A stretch of DNA of 64,000 nucleotides, from contig JBMNHK010000010.1 in assembly GCA_050950345.1 (NCBI GenBank), positions 62,001-126,000 of the forward strand, written 5' to 3'. The translations under genes were made by a program, and so were the position numbers. This document shows, one piece after another, positions 1 to 8,488 of the stretch. This DNA comes from Pelotomaculum_C sp050950345 (GTDB lineage: Bacteria; Bacillota; Desulfotomaculia; Desulfotomaculales; Pelotomaculaceae). Within the stretch, counting starts at the first letter, position 1. Each line of letters begins with the position of its first letter. Below the pieces are notes generated by a model, which was not told the DNA's origin, ran no database searches, and saw only the letters and a program-made list of their open reading frames with translations.

Positions 1-398
1 GTGCATACCCCTGCTACACGCCTGTCCAGGGCGGCATGGAGTAAAGCTGTCGTACCACCGAAGCTCCTGCCGAGGGTGACAATGCGTTTAAAGCCAGCCC
101 TCAGGCCATATTCAACAGAGCAGGCCAGGTCTTCAATGTGTCCCGTTAAGGTTATATCTGAAAAATTACCCTCGCTTTCGCCAGAACCGGTGAAATCAAA
201 GAGCAGTACAGCATAACCATGCCTGGCGAACTCTTCAGCCATAGCAATGGCCCTGCCGCCCCCTTCCTTGCTGCCGGTGAAACCATGGCAAACAACAACG
301 AGAGTATGAGCTCCGGCGCCGGCATAAAGCAGGCCGGAAATTAGCAGGTCTTGTTTATTGGGATAGCTTATCCTTTCCCACTTATATAGTTCTGACAT
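1..398 (-). CDS. Alpha/beta hydrolase, 3' part cut off by window edge
   Basis: About 132 N-terminal residues are visible. The fold signs are a beta-strand ending VVVCHGFTGSKEG (oxyanion-hole HGF region) and the nucleophile elbow G-R-S-F-G-G near residue 112, whose serine is the likely nucleophile. The catalytic Asp and His lie outside the window. It resembles serine aminopeptidase/acylglycerol-lipase-like hydrolases of about 250 residues; the substrate cannot be told. The ATG at 398 is preceded by GAGGCGGTG. It lies 72 bp downstream of lepB on the same strand, so the two may be cotranscribed. Family confident, function not. Confidence 0.8.
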   Translation of the reverse strand, partial: MSELYKWERISYPNKQDLLISGLLYAGAGAHTLVVVCHGFTGSKEGGGRAIAMAEEFARHGYAVLLFDFTGSGESEGNFSDITLTGHIEDLACSVEYGLRAGFKRIVTLGRSFGGTTALLHAALDRRVAGVC

Positions 399-470
399 AA
401 TTACACCGCCTCAAAAAATAGTTTGAAACCAGGCTCAACAAATGCTCTGGGACATGGAGCAAAGCCGGCT

Positions 471-1007
471 TCAGCGCGCGGGCTTTGTAGACGGCGCATT
501 AAAAATAGTAGCTTCAGAAAATGGATAAAAACGGGCCACGGCTTTCCCGATAATTAGTTCATCAGGTACCGTGCCCCAATACCTGCTGTCAAAACTATCG
601 TTGCGGTTATCACCCATAACAAAGAGACTGTTTTCAGGTATGACAACAGCTTGGTAGTCATCTTTCGGTTTTTCCAGTTCATAGGGTTCATCCAGGGGTT
701 CGCCGTTAATATAGACCAGGCCATTCTTGATTGCAATGGTATCGCCAGGAAGACCGATAACTCTCTTGATCATAGCTTCCTGCAATCCGCTTGACGGGGG
801 CGCTTTAAATACGATTAGATCACCCCTGTCGATGCCGCAGATATGAAAGGATATCTTGTCAATGAGTAGGCGGTCACCGATATTTAGGGTTGGCAACATG
901 GATTCGGAAGGTATCCATCTGGCCTCTGCCACGAAGGTTCTGATTCCCAGGGCAAGTAATGCGGCGAAAACGATTATACCGAACCATTCCAGGATGTATT
1001 TATACAA
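471..1007 (-). CDS. lepB: Signal peptidase I
   Basis: Membrane protease that removes signal peptides from secreted preproteins. The 178-residue protein has one N-terminal membrane segment (residues about 6-24). The catalytic serine lies in PSESMLPT (S36), the general-base lysine in KRVIGLPGD (K81), and the conserved GDNRNDSFDSR box spans 132-142. The length fits the short single-span Gram-positive type. A candidate promoter on the minus strand has TTGACA at 1071-1066 and a weak -10 near 1047-1042. Downstream on the same strand is the alpha/beta hydrolase. Such genomes often have several paralogues, so this may not be the only one. Confidence 0.95.
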   Translation of the reverse strand: MYKYILEWFGIIVFAALLALGIRTFVAEARWIPSESMLPTLNIGDRLLIDKISFHICGIDRGDLIVFKAPPSSGLQEAMIKRVIGLPGDTIAIKNGLVYINGEPLDEPYELEKPKDDYQAVVIPENSLFVMGDNRNDSFDSRYWGTVPDELIIGKAVARFYPFSEATIFNAPSTKPAR

Positions 1008-1260
1008 TTGCAGCAGACCTTTGCTGTGTGGTTATGTCGCTATGTTAAATCATTGGCGATCTTATTGTCAACCAGAAGTGCGGCAACTTCAAATGCAAAC
1101 CTGCCCTTAAAAGGGCTATAATGATAGGGATGGTTGGTTTACTGAAATGGAAGGTCATGCCGGCCAGCCCGGTCGTATGCTTTTCAAATTGTTAGAAACA
1201 TGCTACTATGGCAATAAATATATTTGAAGATGGCTAACTGGGTATGAGGTGACGATAGTG

Positions 1261-3165
1261 ATGAGAGTTGCACTAGGCCAGATGGAAATTGTACCGGGCC
1301 GGCCGGATATAAATTGCGCAACCATGTTGGAGATGAGCAAAGAGGCCAGGGAGCAGGGCGCCCAGATGATCATATTTCCGGAAATGGCTATTCCCGGTTA
1401 TTTATTAGGTGATACCTGGGAATATGAGGCCTATCTGAAGGATTGCGAGGAATATGGCCGCAGGATAGTTGAAGCATCCAGCTCCGGCTTGTGCATATTA
1501 TTCGGCAATGTTGGAATTGACTGGCATAAAACCGGGGAAGATGGGCGGGTGCGCAAATACAATGCTTTCTATGTAGCCCAGAACGGACATCTTTGTGGTG
1601 AAGAAAATTTTCCTTACCCTTTCAGAATTAAAAAACTGCAGCATAACTGCCGGGGAATTGATGATACCCGTCACTTTTACAGCCTGCGTCAACTTTCCAT
1701 GGAGACAGGAGTTAATATCCGGGAACTGTCCCAGCCGGTGACTATTATGTTCGAGGAACAACCCTTCCGTCTGGGCTGCATCCTGGGCGATGATAGCTGG
1801 AGCGATGAGTATGTGATTGAGCAAATGGCCGAAATCAACAGCAATGGGCCCGTGGATTTGTTTGTCCATATCTCCAGTTCGCCCTTTGCCATAGGTAAAA
1901 ACGGTAAGGGAAAGCGCCTGTTGGCCGAACAAGTTAAAGAATTAAAGGCACCCTTAATATATGTTAATAATGTAGGTGTTCAGAACAATGGCAAGACCAT
2001 ATACGCCTTTGACGGGAAAAGCCTTATCTATAACAGAGACGGCGCAATCATGGATTTCTGCTCTCCCTTTACCCAGGAATTAAAAGTTGTCGACCTGGCA
2101 AGGGCGAATAAACCGGTGCACCTGGAGCCGGCGCCGGTGGCCCGGGATGAAGACATGAAGGCTGTTTATGAGGCTCTTCACTATGGAATTAGTAAATTTC
2201 TGCAAGCCATCAACGTCAACAAAGTGGTGATTGGACTTTCCGGCGGCATTGACTCGGCGGTTGCCGCCTGTTTATATACCAAAGTGATGGGCCCTGAGAA
2301 TGTATACCTGGTTAATATGCCCAGTGTCTATAGTTCTCAGACCACAAAGGGACTGGCTGCCAGGTTGGCTCAAAACCTGGGCTGTATGTACACCATTATA
2401 CCGATACAGGAAGCTGTTGATCATACCTATAACCAAATCACCGGCACGCCGTTTAAGGCTCTCTATGACGGCAGCGAAGGCAAGATAACCGTCTCCTCCT
2501 TTGTCCTGGAGAATATCCAGGCCCGGGATCGCTCAGCCCGCGTCCTGGCCGGGATTGCCGCAGCAGTAGGCGGCGTTTTCACCTGCAACGGGAATAAAAG
2601 CGAAATGACTGTTGGCTACGCCACCTTATATGGTGATTTAGCCGGCTATATGGCGGCATTGGGTGACCTGTGGAAGCATCAGATCTATGAACTGGCTGAG
2701 TATATCAACGAGCAAGTTTTTAAGGAGCAGGTAATCCCCCAGGAGATCATTGACTTGGTTCCCTGTGCGGAGCTGTCTTCTGAGCAAAATGTTGAGCAGG
2801 GCCAGGGTGATCCTCTGGTTTACCCCTACCATGACTACTTGTTTAAAGCTTTCGTGGAGCATAGAGTAACACCGGAAGAAATCTTGAACTGGTACGCTGA
2901 GGGGTGTTTAGAGGAGAAGCTGGGGTGCCGGCCGGGTCTGGTTAATACTTTGTTTCCAAACCCTAAAACTTTTATCGAGGATTTAGAGCGCTGGTGGAAA
3001 CTATATACGGGTATGGGTGTGGCCAAAAGGATACAGGCGCCGCCTATACTGGCTGTAAGCAGGCGGGCTTATGGCTCTGACCACCGGGAAGCACAAAATG
3101 GTACGCATTATACGGCCGGGTACCTGAGGCTAAAAAAACAGCTCCTGTCTATGCAGGATGAATGA
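1261..3165 (+). CDS. nadE: NAD+ synthetase with amidohydrolase-like N-terminal domain (nucleophile Cys missing)
   Basis: Last step of NAD biosynthesis: deamido-NAD + ATP + NH3 to NAD. The 634-residue protein has a nitrilase-fold (CN-hydrolase) domain, about 1-275, and a C-terminal synthetase domain with the P-loop SGGIDS at 327-332 and the conserved GNKSEMTVGYATLYGD segment. In the amidase domain the Glu (FPEMAIPGY) and Lys (before DDTRHFYSL) are present, but the usual C-E-D-x-W motif reads G-D-D-S-W: Gly176 stands where the nucleophilic Cys is expected. Cys173 is three residues earlier. Hence it may use free ammonia rather than glutamine. I chose the ATG at 1261 because GAGGTGA lies 9 nt upstream; the GTG at 1249 overlaps that site. 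Confidence 0.93.
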   Translation: MRVALGQMEIVPGRPDINCATMLEMSKEAREQGAQMIIFPEMAIPGYLLGDTWEYEAYLKDCEEYGRRIVEASSSGLCILFGNVGIDWHKTGEDGRVRKYNAFYVAQNGHLCGEENFPYPFRIKKLQHNCRGIDDTRHFYSLRQLSMETGVNIRELSQPVTIMFEEQPFRLGCILGDDSWSDEYVIEQMAEINSNGPVDLFVHISSSPFAIGKNGKGKRLLAEQVKELKAPLIYVNNVGVQNNGKTIYAFDGKSLIYNRDGAIMDFCSPFTQELKVVDLARANKPVHLEPAPVARDEDMKAVYEALHYGISKFLQAINVNKVVIGLSGGIDSAVAACLYTKVMGPENVYLVNMPSVYSSQTTKGLAARLAQNLGCMYTIIPIQEAVDHTYNQITGTPFKALYDGSEGKITVSSFVLENIQARDRSARVLAGIAAAVGGVFTCNGNKSEMTVGYATLYGDLAGYMAALGDLWKHQIYELAEYINEQVFKEQVIPQEIIDLVPCAELSSEQNVEQGQGDPLVYPYHDYLFKAFVEHRVTPEEILNWYAEGCLEEKLGCRPGLVNTLFPNPKTFIEDLERWWKLYTGMGVAKRIQAPPILAVSRRAYGSDHREAQNGTHYTAGYLRLKKQLLSMQDE

Positions 3166-3212
3166 GGTAATATATAATGAAGTAATATTTATAGAACCGG
3201 GGGGGCTGTGCT

Positions 3213-3776
3213 GTGGACTGGCTAAAGAGATTTCATGACGACCATGCGGCGATAGTTTTAATGCTCAGTAAATTAGAAGGTAACCTAAGGGATATCGAAC
3301 ATGGGGAAGCTGGCGGCAATGTCCTTTGGGAGCTGAAAGAGTTTTCGGATATGTTTAATCATGTGGTGGTGCCTCATTTCAAAGAGGAGGAAGTTTCTGT
3401 CTACCCCAGGCTGGCAGCTGGAGCAGGGGAAGAGCTCTCTAAGCTTGTTGACAGTCTTTATGAAGAGCATAATCAACTTTACGAGGCTTTTGACGGATTT
3501 GCAAAATCCTTCCAGGATGCAGCCCCGCTTGCTGAAATGCAGGACAACGCCCGGCTGATAGCAGCAGAAATAAACAGATCTGCCAATGCAGAAAGAGCTG
3601 AAGTACCCAAGAATTTTAATGAATTATGCGAATTATGCGTTGACACGCCCTTTGATACCAGCATAAATGTGGATAAGGAAAACTTGCTTAAATATGGTTT
3701 TTTCATTCTGGAGGTTTTAGCGAGACATTTAAAAAAAGAACGGGAAGCAGAAGAGCTTGCCGGCAACAAATTATAA
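3213..3776 (+). CDS. Hemerythrin-like domain protein
   Basis: A 187-residue helical protein with the HHE cation-binding pattern: H8/H11 near the N-terminus, H50-x4-H55-x3-E59 (NHVVVPHFKEEE), E/H86 in YEEHNQL, and a late ARHLKKERE helix. Such proteins bind a di-iron centre and are linked to O2, NO or iron handling; which applies here is not visible. Start is a GTG 7 nt after a run of six G. It stands alone, 47 bp after nadE. No signal peptide or membrane segment, so cytoplasmic. Confidence 0.8.
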   Translation: MDWLKRFHDDHAAIVLMLSKLEGNLRDIEHGEAGGNVLWELKEFSDMFNHVVVPHFKEEEVSVYPRLAAGAGEELSKLVDSLYEEHNQLYEAFDGFAKSFQDAAPLAEMQDNARLIAAEINRSANAERAEVPKNFNELCELCVDTPFDTSINVDKENLLKYGFFILEVLARHLKKEREAEELAGNKL

Positions 3777-3789
3777 AGAAATACTAAAG

Positions 3790-3813
3790 GAGAGAAGCAT
3801 CGCGCTTCTCTCT
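3790..3813. terminator. Inverted repeat between convergent genes
   Basis: GAGAGAAGC and GCTTCTCTC pair around a 5-nt loop between the hemerythrin gene and the small membrane-protein gene. No clear T-run follows on either strand, so termination is only a guess. Confidence 0.35.
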
Positions 3814-3986
3814 TAAGACTCTTCATGTGCTTGATGTTCAAGCAGGTCGATTGCCCCCAGTAGAATATGTGCCAGCCCAAATCCGGTTATACCCCAACCA
3901 ACAACGGGATTGGAGCCACGCAACACCAGTCCGGTTGCTGTGACCGCAGTGCCGAGTATCGTTGGGATCAACCCTTCCCGTGGCAT
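3813..3986 (-). CDS. Small membrane protein, 57 aa, hypothetical
   Basis: A short gene below usual ORF cut-offs. The product starts MPREGLIPTILG and ends DLLEHQAHEES. Residues about 7-50 are hydrophobic and glycine-rich (TAVTATGLVLRG, then WGITGFGLAHILLGAID), fitting two short membrane spans joined by an RGSNPVVG turn. AAGGGGAG lies 6 nt upstream of the chosen ATG at 3986; another ATG at 3992 sits on that site. Its stop overlaps a GAGAGAAGC/GCTTCTCTC hairpin shared with the hemerythrin gene. Similar small proteins occur, I believe, in Peptococcaceae; function unknown. Confidence 0.6.
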   Translation of the reverse strand: MPREGLIPTILGTAVTATGLVLRGSNPVVGWGITGFGLAHILLGAIDLLEHQAHEES

Positions 3987-4084
3987 GAGCATCTCCCCTT
4001 TCTTGAGAGTTTGTTATTATTCTGCATTATCGTGAGCGATATATGTCTGTTAATTTGTGTGTTAGATTAATGCGGCTGGATACA

Positions 4085-4621
4085 TTAGAACAATTTGATG
4101 ACCGGCTGTACAATAAGTTTTTCTTCGGCTAATTCCAGCCGGGCAATTTCAAGATTGTTGAGCAAAAAGCCCATTTTTTGCTGTAATAATTGTTTGAAAC
4201 CAGGGACCTGGTTAAAGTTAATAGTTAATTTATCTTCTTCAATTACCAGATATTCCATTAATCTTAACAAGTGTTCCGGAGTCACAATGTGGGATGCCGC
4301 ATCAGGTTCCATGCTAACTGCCAATCTGGTTTTGAGCTTTAACCCACGATAATTTATGAGCACCGGTTCTTGCAGCAGGAGAACGATAAATCTGCTGTTC
4401 CGATCAAAGTTGAAGTCCCCCAGTGACATTGTCAGGTTAACATCGAAAGTGTCTGTTTCCGACACAGCAACTGTGGCTGCCAGCTGAATTAAATCCTGGT
4501 TGATGGTTAATCTGATGTTCTGAATCAGTTTATTCTCTTCGGTTAGCTTTATTAAAAACTTATTGATCATTTCCTGGCTGATTGTCAAATTCCCATTAAT
4601 CAAATACTCTAAAATGCCCAT
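4085..4621 (-). CDS. Hypothetical protein, 178 aa
   Basis: Not recognised. The sequence alternates hydrophobic and polar residues (LTINQDLIQLAATVAVSE, then FDVNLTMSLGDF), suggesting a beta-rich, possibly lipid-binding fold, followed by a helical C-terminal half (LLRLMEYLVIEEDK; LLNNLEIARLELAEEK). There is no signal peptide, no cysteine and no metal motif. GGAGGT lies about 10 nt before the ATG. It follows the aldolase gene on the same strand after 66 bp, so it may be the last gene of the AOR-aldolase operon. Confidence 0.65.
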   Translation of the reverse strand: MGILEYLINGNLTISQEMINKFLIKLTEENKLIQNIRLTINQDLIQLAATVAVSETDTFDVNLTMSLGDFNFDRNSRFIVLLLQEPVLINYRGLKLKTRLAVSMEPDAASHIVTPEHLLRLMEYLVIEEDKLTINFNQVPGFKQLLQQKMGFLLNNLEIARLELAEEKLIVQPVIKLF

Positions 4622-4687
4622 TGCAGCAGAATACCTCCGGTATATATATTTCTTTGTGAAATGCGGGCACAGATAAAAGGAACCAGT

Positions 4688-5278
4688 TTACCAGTTGATA
4701 TTCCCTTTTAATGGACCTTCTTTTATGCTGCCCTGCAGCCCCCTGGTCAGGCAGATAATGCGGCTAACCTGCTCCAGGGTGGAAGTCCACTGATAGGCTT
4801 CTTCGAGCATTTGACCAACGGCAAAACTTCCATGTCCGCGCACCATGACAATTTTATACTCGCTTAAAAGACCTGGCAGAATTTTTTCTAATTCCTTTGA
4901 GCCGATGGTATGTTCTACTTTGATCACCGGGATCTTGTGCAGCAGGTAGGCGCCCTCAGAATCAACGGGGATGATCTGGTCTTCCAGTAATGAAAGCGCA
5001 ATGGCGTGAACCGGGTGCGCATGTACGATGGCAAGAGCGGCAGTCCCCTGGTAGATGGCACGGTGCACGCCAATTTCCGTAGAGGCTAAAATGATATGGG
5101 AGTCATTCCTGGCCAGACCGGTTTCTATGAGATCCCGTTCTGTGAGTTGGCCCAGCATTGCTCCACGACGCGTGATGACAATTCTGTCGCCAAAACGCAC
5201 ACTCAGGTTGCCGCTGTGCGAGCTGTTTAAGCCGCTTAAAAATAGATCTCTACCTATATATGCAAAATCCTTTAACAT
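4688..5278 (-). CDS. Class II aldolase/adducin family protein (fuculose-1-phosphate aldolase-like)
   Basis: A 196-residue Zn-dependent aldolase-fold protein. Expected catalytic and metal residues are E68 (ASTEIGVH), H86 and H88 (VHAHPVHA), and H149 (RGHGSFA), matching the Glu and three His of FucA-type enzymes. These cleave sugar phosphates such as L-fuculose-1-phosphate or 5-deoxyribulose-1-phosphate to DHAP and an aldehyde. Its ATG overlaps the stop of the AOR gene (TAATG), so translation is coupled. That suggests the aldehyde product may be handed to AOR; this is inference. Confidence 0.85.
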   Translation of the reverse strand: MLKDFAYIGRDLFLSGLNSSHSGNLSVRFGDRIVITRRGAMLGQLTERDLIETGLARNDSHIILASTEIGVHRAIYQGTAALAIVHAHPVHAIALSLLEDQIIPVDSEGAYLLHKIPVIKVEHTIGSKELEKILPGLLSEYKIVMVRGHGSFAVGQMLEEAYQWTSTLEQVSRIICLTRGLQGSIKEGPLKGNINW

Positions 5279-7065
5279 TAGTATTCCCCCAATTCCAGTT
5301 CCTGAAGCTTTTTAGGAGTGGGGATGCCGGTTTCATCCCAGCCTCTGAAGCGGTAATATTCAGCCAGCATGGGCTTTAAAGCTACGGTTCTGCCCATTGA
5401 TGGTCCTGACTCGACAGGTTCCTCCAACAGCCTTAAGGGCAGAGTGTCATATGATGGGTCAATGCCTGCCCGCAGGTTGTATAATCTTTCTAGATTCCAT
5501 ATGCGCTCACCGGCATAGTGTAAATCCCGGGCCTGATAGACAAGGCCGGTTGCAGCCGCTAAAGCCCTGGCATAATACTCTTCAGATAAAGCCAGGTTCA
5601 TATAATGGCAGATGCTCAGACTGTCAGTGGCAGCGTTAATATTCTGCTGTGTTATAGTCAGGCCGGCTTTGCCGGCAGTGGCAAACCTGTCGGTCATTTT
5701 AGGCACACCCAGGGCTTCCGGTCCAACCATGTATGCGCTGAAGTGGCAGGCTCCCCTGTTGGAGGTGGCAAAGGCCAAACCCATACCTTGCAAGCCCCTT
5801 GGGTCATAAGCGGGTAATTCCAGACCCTTCACCTGCATACTATATTGAGGAAACCCCATTCGTTCCGCAAAGCGGCGGGAGCCCCCGGCTAACAGAGCGC
5901 CGAGATCTTCCCTATTGGCGATTTGTTTAATCGTCTCCAGCAGGCCAACTATATCCCCAAACTTTAGATCGGTTTTTAATAATGACCGCTCCGCAAGCTC
6001 CATAGCGCAGCCTATGGTTACGCCTGCAGAAATAGCGTCAAGGCCGAAGCGGTGGCACAGCGTATTAGCTTCAGCGATAACAGCAAGGTTGTCAATGTCG
6101 CATTCCGGGCCAAGCGCCCACAATGCCTCATATTCAGGGCCGGCTGTAGTCCCCGGGTCAATAGTGATCATGCCGGTACATTGCACCGGACAGCCCTCAC
6201 AACCGCTGTGATCGACATACATATTATCAGCGATGGTTTCACCAGATATGTTATCAATGCCGGAGAATTGTGAAGCATTAAAGTTACGGACAGGGAGAAC
6301 CCCTAGTTCATCGATTAGCTTAACCAGGACAGGGGTACCAAATTCAGGCAGACCCTTTGAGGTGATCGGATTGGCTTTGACCCATTTATTAGCCTCGTAA
6401 ACCACGAGTTCCATTTTTCCAGGGTCGGCTACAGCTGTTTTTTGCTTGCCGCTGACCAGGATGGCTTTTAGCTTTTTAGCCCCCATGACTGCGCCTAAAC
6501 CACCCCGTCCCAGCGCCCGGTGGCCGTCATATATGATGGTGGCAAACCTGACCTGGTTTTCACCTGCCCTGCCAATGCAGGCCACGCTGGCGTCTTTACC
6601 GAACCTGCCGGTTAAGCTTTCGGTTGTTTCGCTGGTATCTTTGCCCCAAAGATCACCGGCTTCTTCCAGGGAGACCTTGCCGTCTTTGATGGCAAGAAAA
6701 ACAGGTGCGTTAGCTTTCCCTTCAATAATCAGCCTGTCGTAACCGCAGCCTTTTAACCTGACACCCCAGGTTCCACCGGCATTAGCATCAAAAATAGTGC
6801 CGGTAAGCGGAGACTTTGCAGATACGGTAAAACGCCCAGAGCCGGGAAAGTCGGTGCCGGTGAGAGGACCGCAGGCAAAAACCAGTTTATTGTCATCTCC
6901 TAGTGGATCGCATTTTGGTGGCACTTCTTGAAAAATCGTATGTGCTCCAAGGCCGCGTCCACCCAGCCATGTAACCAAAAGGTTTTTTTCGATTGCTTCT
7001 TCTTTAATGCTGCCTGTGCTTAAATCAAGTCTAAGGGTTTTGCCAAACCACCCGTATAAACCCAT
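5278..7065 (-). CDS. aor: Aldehyde:ferredoxin oxidoreductase (tungsten/molybdenum pterin enzyme)
   Basis: Interconverts aldehydes and carboxylic acids with ferredoxin, using a bis-pterin W or Mo cofactor and one [4Fe-4S] cluster. The 595-residue length is standard. Cluster ligands are C289, C292 and C296 (CEGCPVQC) and C487 (SICHYM). The N-terminal GGRGLGAH segment and GGLGAVMGAKKLKA are family hallmarks. An upstream extension of the reading frame exists, but AGGAGG 8 nt before the ATG at 7065 fixes the start. The operon includes the downstream aldolase. Tungstate transport genes at 19.8 kb could supply the metal. Confidence 0.93.
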   Translation of the reverse strand: MGLYGWFGKTLRLDLSTGSIKEEAIEKNLLVTWLGGRGLGAHTIFQEVPPKCDPLGDDNKLVFACGPLTGTDFPGSGRFTVSAKSPLTGTIFDANAGGTWGVRLKGCGYDRLIIEGKANAPVFLAIKDGKVSLEEAGDLWGKDTSETTESLTGRFGKDASVACIGRAGENQVRFATIIYDGHRALGRGGLGAVMGAKKLKAILVSGKQKTAVADPGKMELVVYEANKWVKANPITSKGLPEFGTPVLVKLIDELGVLPVRNFNASQFSGIDNISGETIADNMYVDHSGCEGCPVQCTGMITIDPGTTAGPEYEALWALGPECDIDNLAVIAEANTLCHRFGLDAISAGVTIGCAMELAERSLLKTDLKFGDIVGLLETIKQIANREDLGALLAGGSRRFAERMGFPQYSMQVKGLELPAYDPRGLQGMGLAFATSNRGACHFSAYMVGPEALGVPKMTDRFATAGKAGLTITQQNINAATDSLSICHYMNLALSEEYYARALAAATGLVYQARDLHYAGERIWNLERLYNLRAGIDPSYDTLPLRLLEEPVESGPSMGRTVALKPMLAEYYRFRGWDETGIPTPKKLQELELGEY

Positions 7066-7099
7066 AAGTTTGGTCCTCCTGTTGCGAATCATTAGTGAT

Positions 7100-7465
7100 T
7101 TATTGTCTGGAACGTGTTTTAGCAGGTTTAGCCAGGTAATATTCAGGGAATAACTCCAGTTGATAAAACCCAACAGGGTATTTTTCCAGATAAGGCGTGC
7201 TGTCATTGTTGCGATATAGCTCCAGGGCTGCAGAAAAGTCAAAATGCAATCGGGCGCAGACATAAGAAAGCAAGCACTTGCCGCGTTCAAGAGGTTCACC
7301 CTGTTGAAACTTGAACTGGGAGGCGTGCTTACCTTTCCCCCGATAATGGAAATAGACGGCTGATTCCTGCAGAGCCTTTATTTTTTTGAATTCTGTTATG
7401 ATGCCGGCATCTTCACAATAGACCACCCAAAAACCTTCGCCAGCATACCATAGATCGTTTTTCAT
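7100..7465 (-). CDS. Hypothetical protein, 121 aa
   Basis: Not recognised. A soluble protein rich in Tyr, Phe and Trp, without cysteine pairs or a signal peptide, ending in a basic tail (KPAKTRSRQ). It ends 34 bp before the AOR start on the same strand and is probably the first gene of that operon. No strong ribosome site precedes the ATG; GAGCGATGAG is the best candidate. Its function cannot be told. Confidence 0.6.
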   Translation of the reverse strand: MKNDLWYAGEGFWVVYCEDAGIITEFKKIKALQESAVYFHYRGKGKHASQFKFQQGEPLERGKCLLSYVCARLHFDFSAALELYRNNDSTPYLEKYPVGFYQLELFPEYYLAKPAKTRSRQ

Positions 7466-7605
7466 GTGCTCATCGCTCTTTTTTCATGATTTGTTCGGGA
7501 TATACAGCATGTATTCCTGCTCTCCTCAGTTTATCCATGTAGCAAAAGTGTATTTGAAGAATATAAAAATGCAGAAATTTGCATGTCGATGCCGGATCCT
7601 TTGGC

Positions 7606-7634
7606 TTGTCCAGGATACGAAATACAGCTATGAT
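7606..7634 (+). promoter_or_regulatory. Promoter for murI
   Basis: TTGTCC and TATGAT are separated by 17 bp, close to the vegetative sigma consensus, 33 bp before the murI start. Confidence 0.6.
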
Positions 7635-7666
7635 AAAACGTAGAGATGTTACCAAAGGAGGTGTTT

Positions 7667-8464
7667 GTGTTGGATGTTCTTGCTCCTATTGGTTTTTTTG
7701 ATTCAGGGGTAGGCGGTCTTTCTGTTATGCAGGAAGTCAGGCGTTTATTGCCTTCGGAAAACATGATTTATTTTGCCGATTCAAAACACTGTCCATACGG
7801 CGGGAAGGCACCGGCTTTGATCCGCGAGAGAGCCTTCATCATCTCTGATTTTTTAATCGCACAAGGGGCCAAACTGCTTGTGATCGCCTGCAATTCAGCT
7901 TCAATAACTGCACTGGATGATGTCAGGGAGCGTGCTAAGGTTCCGGTTGTCGGTCTCGAACCGGCCGTTAAACCTGCTGTGGCCATTACCAAAAATGGTA
8001 AAGTTGGTGTTCTGGCTACCGGAGTAACTCTGGCAGGGGACAGATTCCATTCACTGGTAGAGCGCTTTGGTGAGTCAGTTGAAGTTTACACCCAGGCTTG
8101 CCCCGGCTTAGTTGAATTAATTGAAAGTGGTAATTTGTCCGGTCCTGAAACAGAAGCCTTGCTAAGGCGCTATCTGGAGCCGCTTTTAGCCAGGAATGTG
8201 GACACCATTGTTTTGGGTTGTACGCATTACCCTTTTTTGAGGCCCCTCTTGCACCATATGCTGGGGAATGAAATTACAATCATTGATTCTGGTCCAGGTG
8301 TTGCAAGGCAAGTTGAAAGGTTGCTGCAAGCCGGTCAAATGGCTGCAGCAAAAGGCTCCGGCTATGAACGCTTCTATACCAGCGGCGCAAGGGAGCCGGT
8401 AGAAAAAGTGATACGTCTTTTGTGGGAAGACAGCCGATGCACCGTTGAACAGGTTGAGATATAA
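7667..8464 (+). CDS. murI: Glutamate racemase
   Basis: Makes D-glutamate for peptidoglycan from L-glutamate. The two catalytic cysteines are C75 (ACNSAS) and C185 (GCTHYPF, with H187), and the substrate loop DSGVGGLSV holds D12 and S13. The length of about 265 residues is usual. AAAGGAGGTG at 7654-7663 decides the start: GTG 7667 (5 nt) or TTG 7670 (8 nt); the ATG at 7646 lies upstream of the ribosome site and is rejected. Monocistronic, convergent with the next gene. Confidence 0.95.
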   Translation: MLDVLAPIGFFDSGVGGLSVMQEVRRLLPSENMIYFADSKHCPYGGKAPALIRERAFIISDFLIAQGAKLLVIACNSASITALDDVRERAKVPVVGLEPAVKPAVAITKNGKVGVLATGVTLAGDRFHSLVERFGESVEVYTQACPGLVELIESGNLSGPETEALLRRYLEPLLARNVDTIVLGCTHYPFLRPLLHHMLGNEITIIDSGPGVARQVERLLQAGQMAAAKGSGYERFYTSGAREPVEKVIRLLWEDSRCTVEQVEI

Positions 8465-8488
8465 ATTATGAAGTATAGGTAAAGCCCA

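Noticed and set aside
4095..4352. Plus-strand ORFs over the minus-strand genes at 4-7 kb
   Set aside because: They overlap well-supported genes and show shadow-frame composition.
7066..7299. N-terminal extension of the AOR reading frame
   Set aside because: It overlaps the 121-residue gene and lacks homology; AGGAGG marks the start at 7065.
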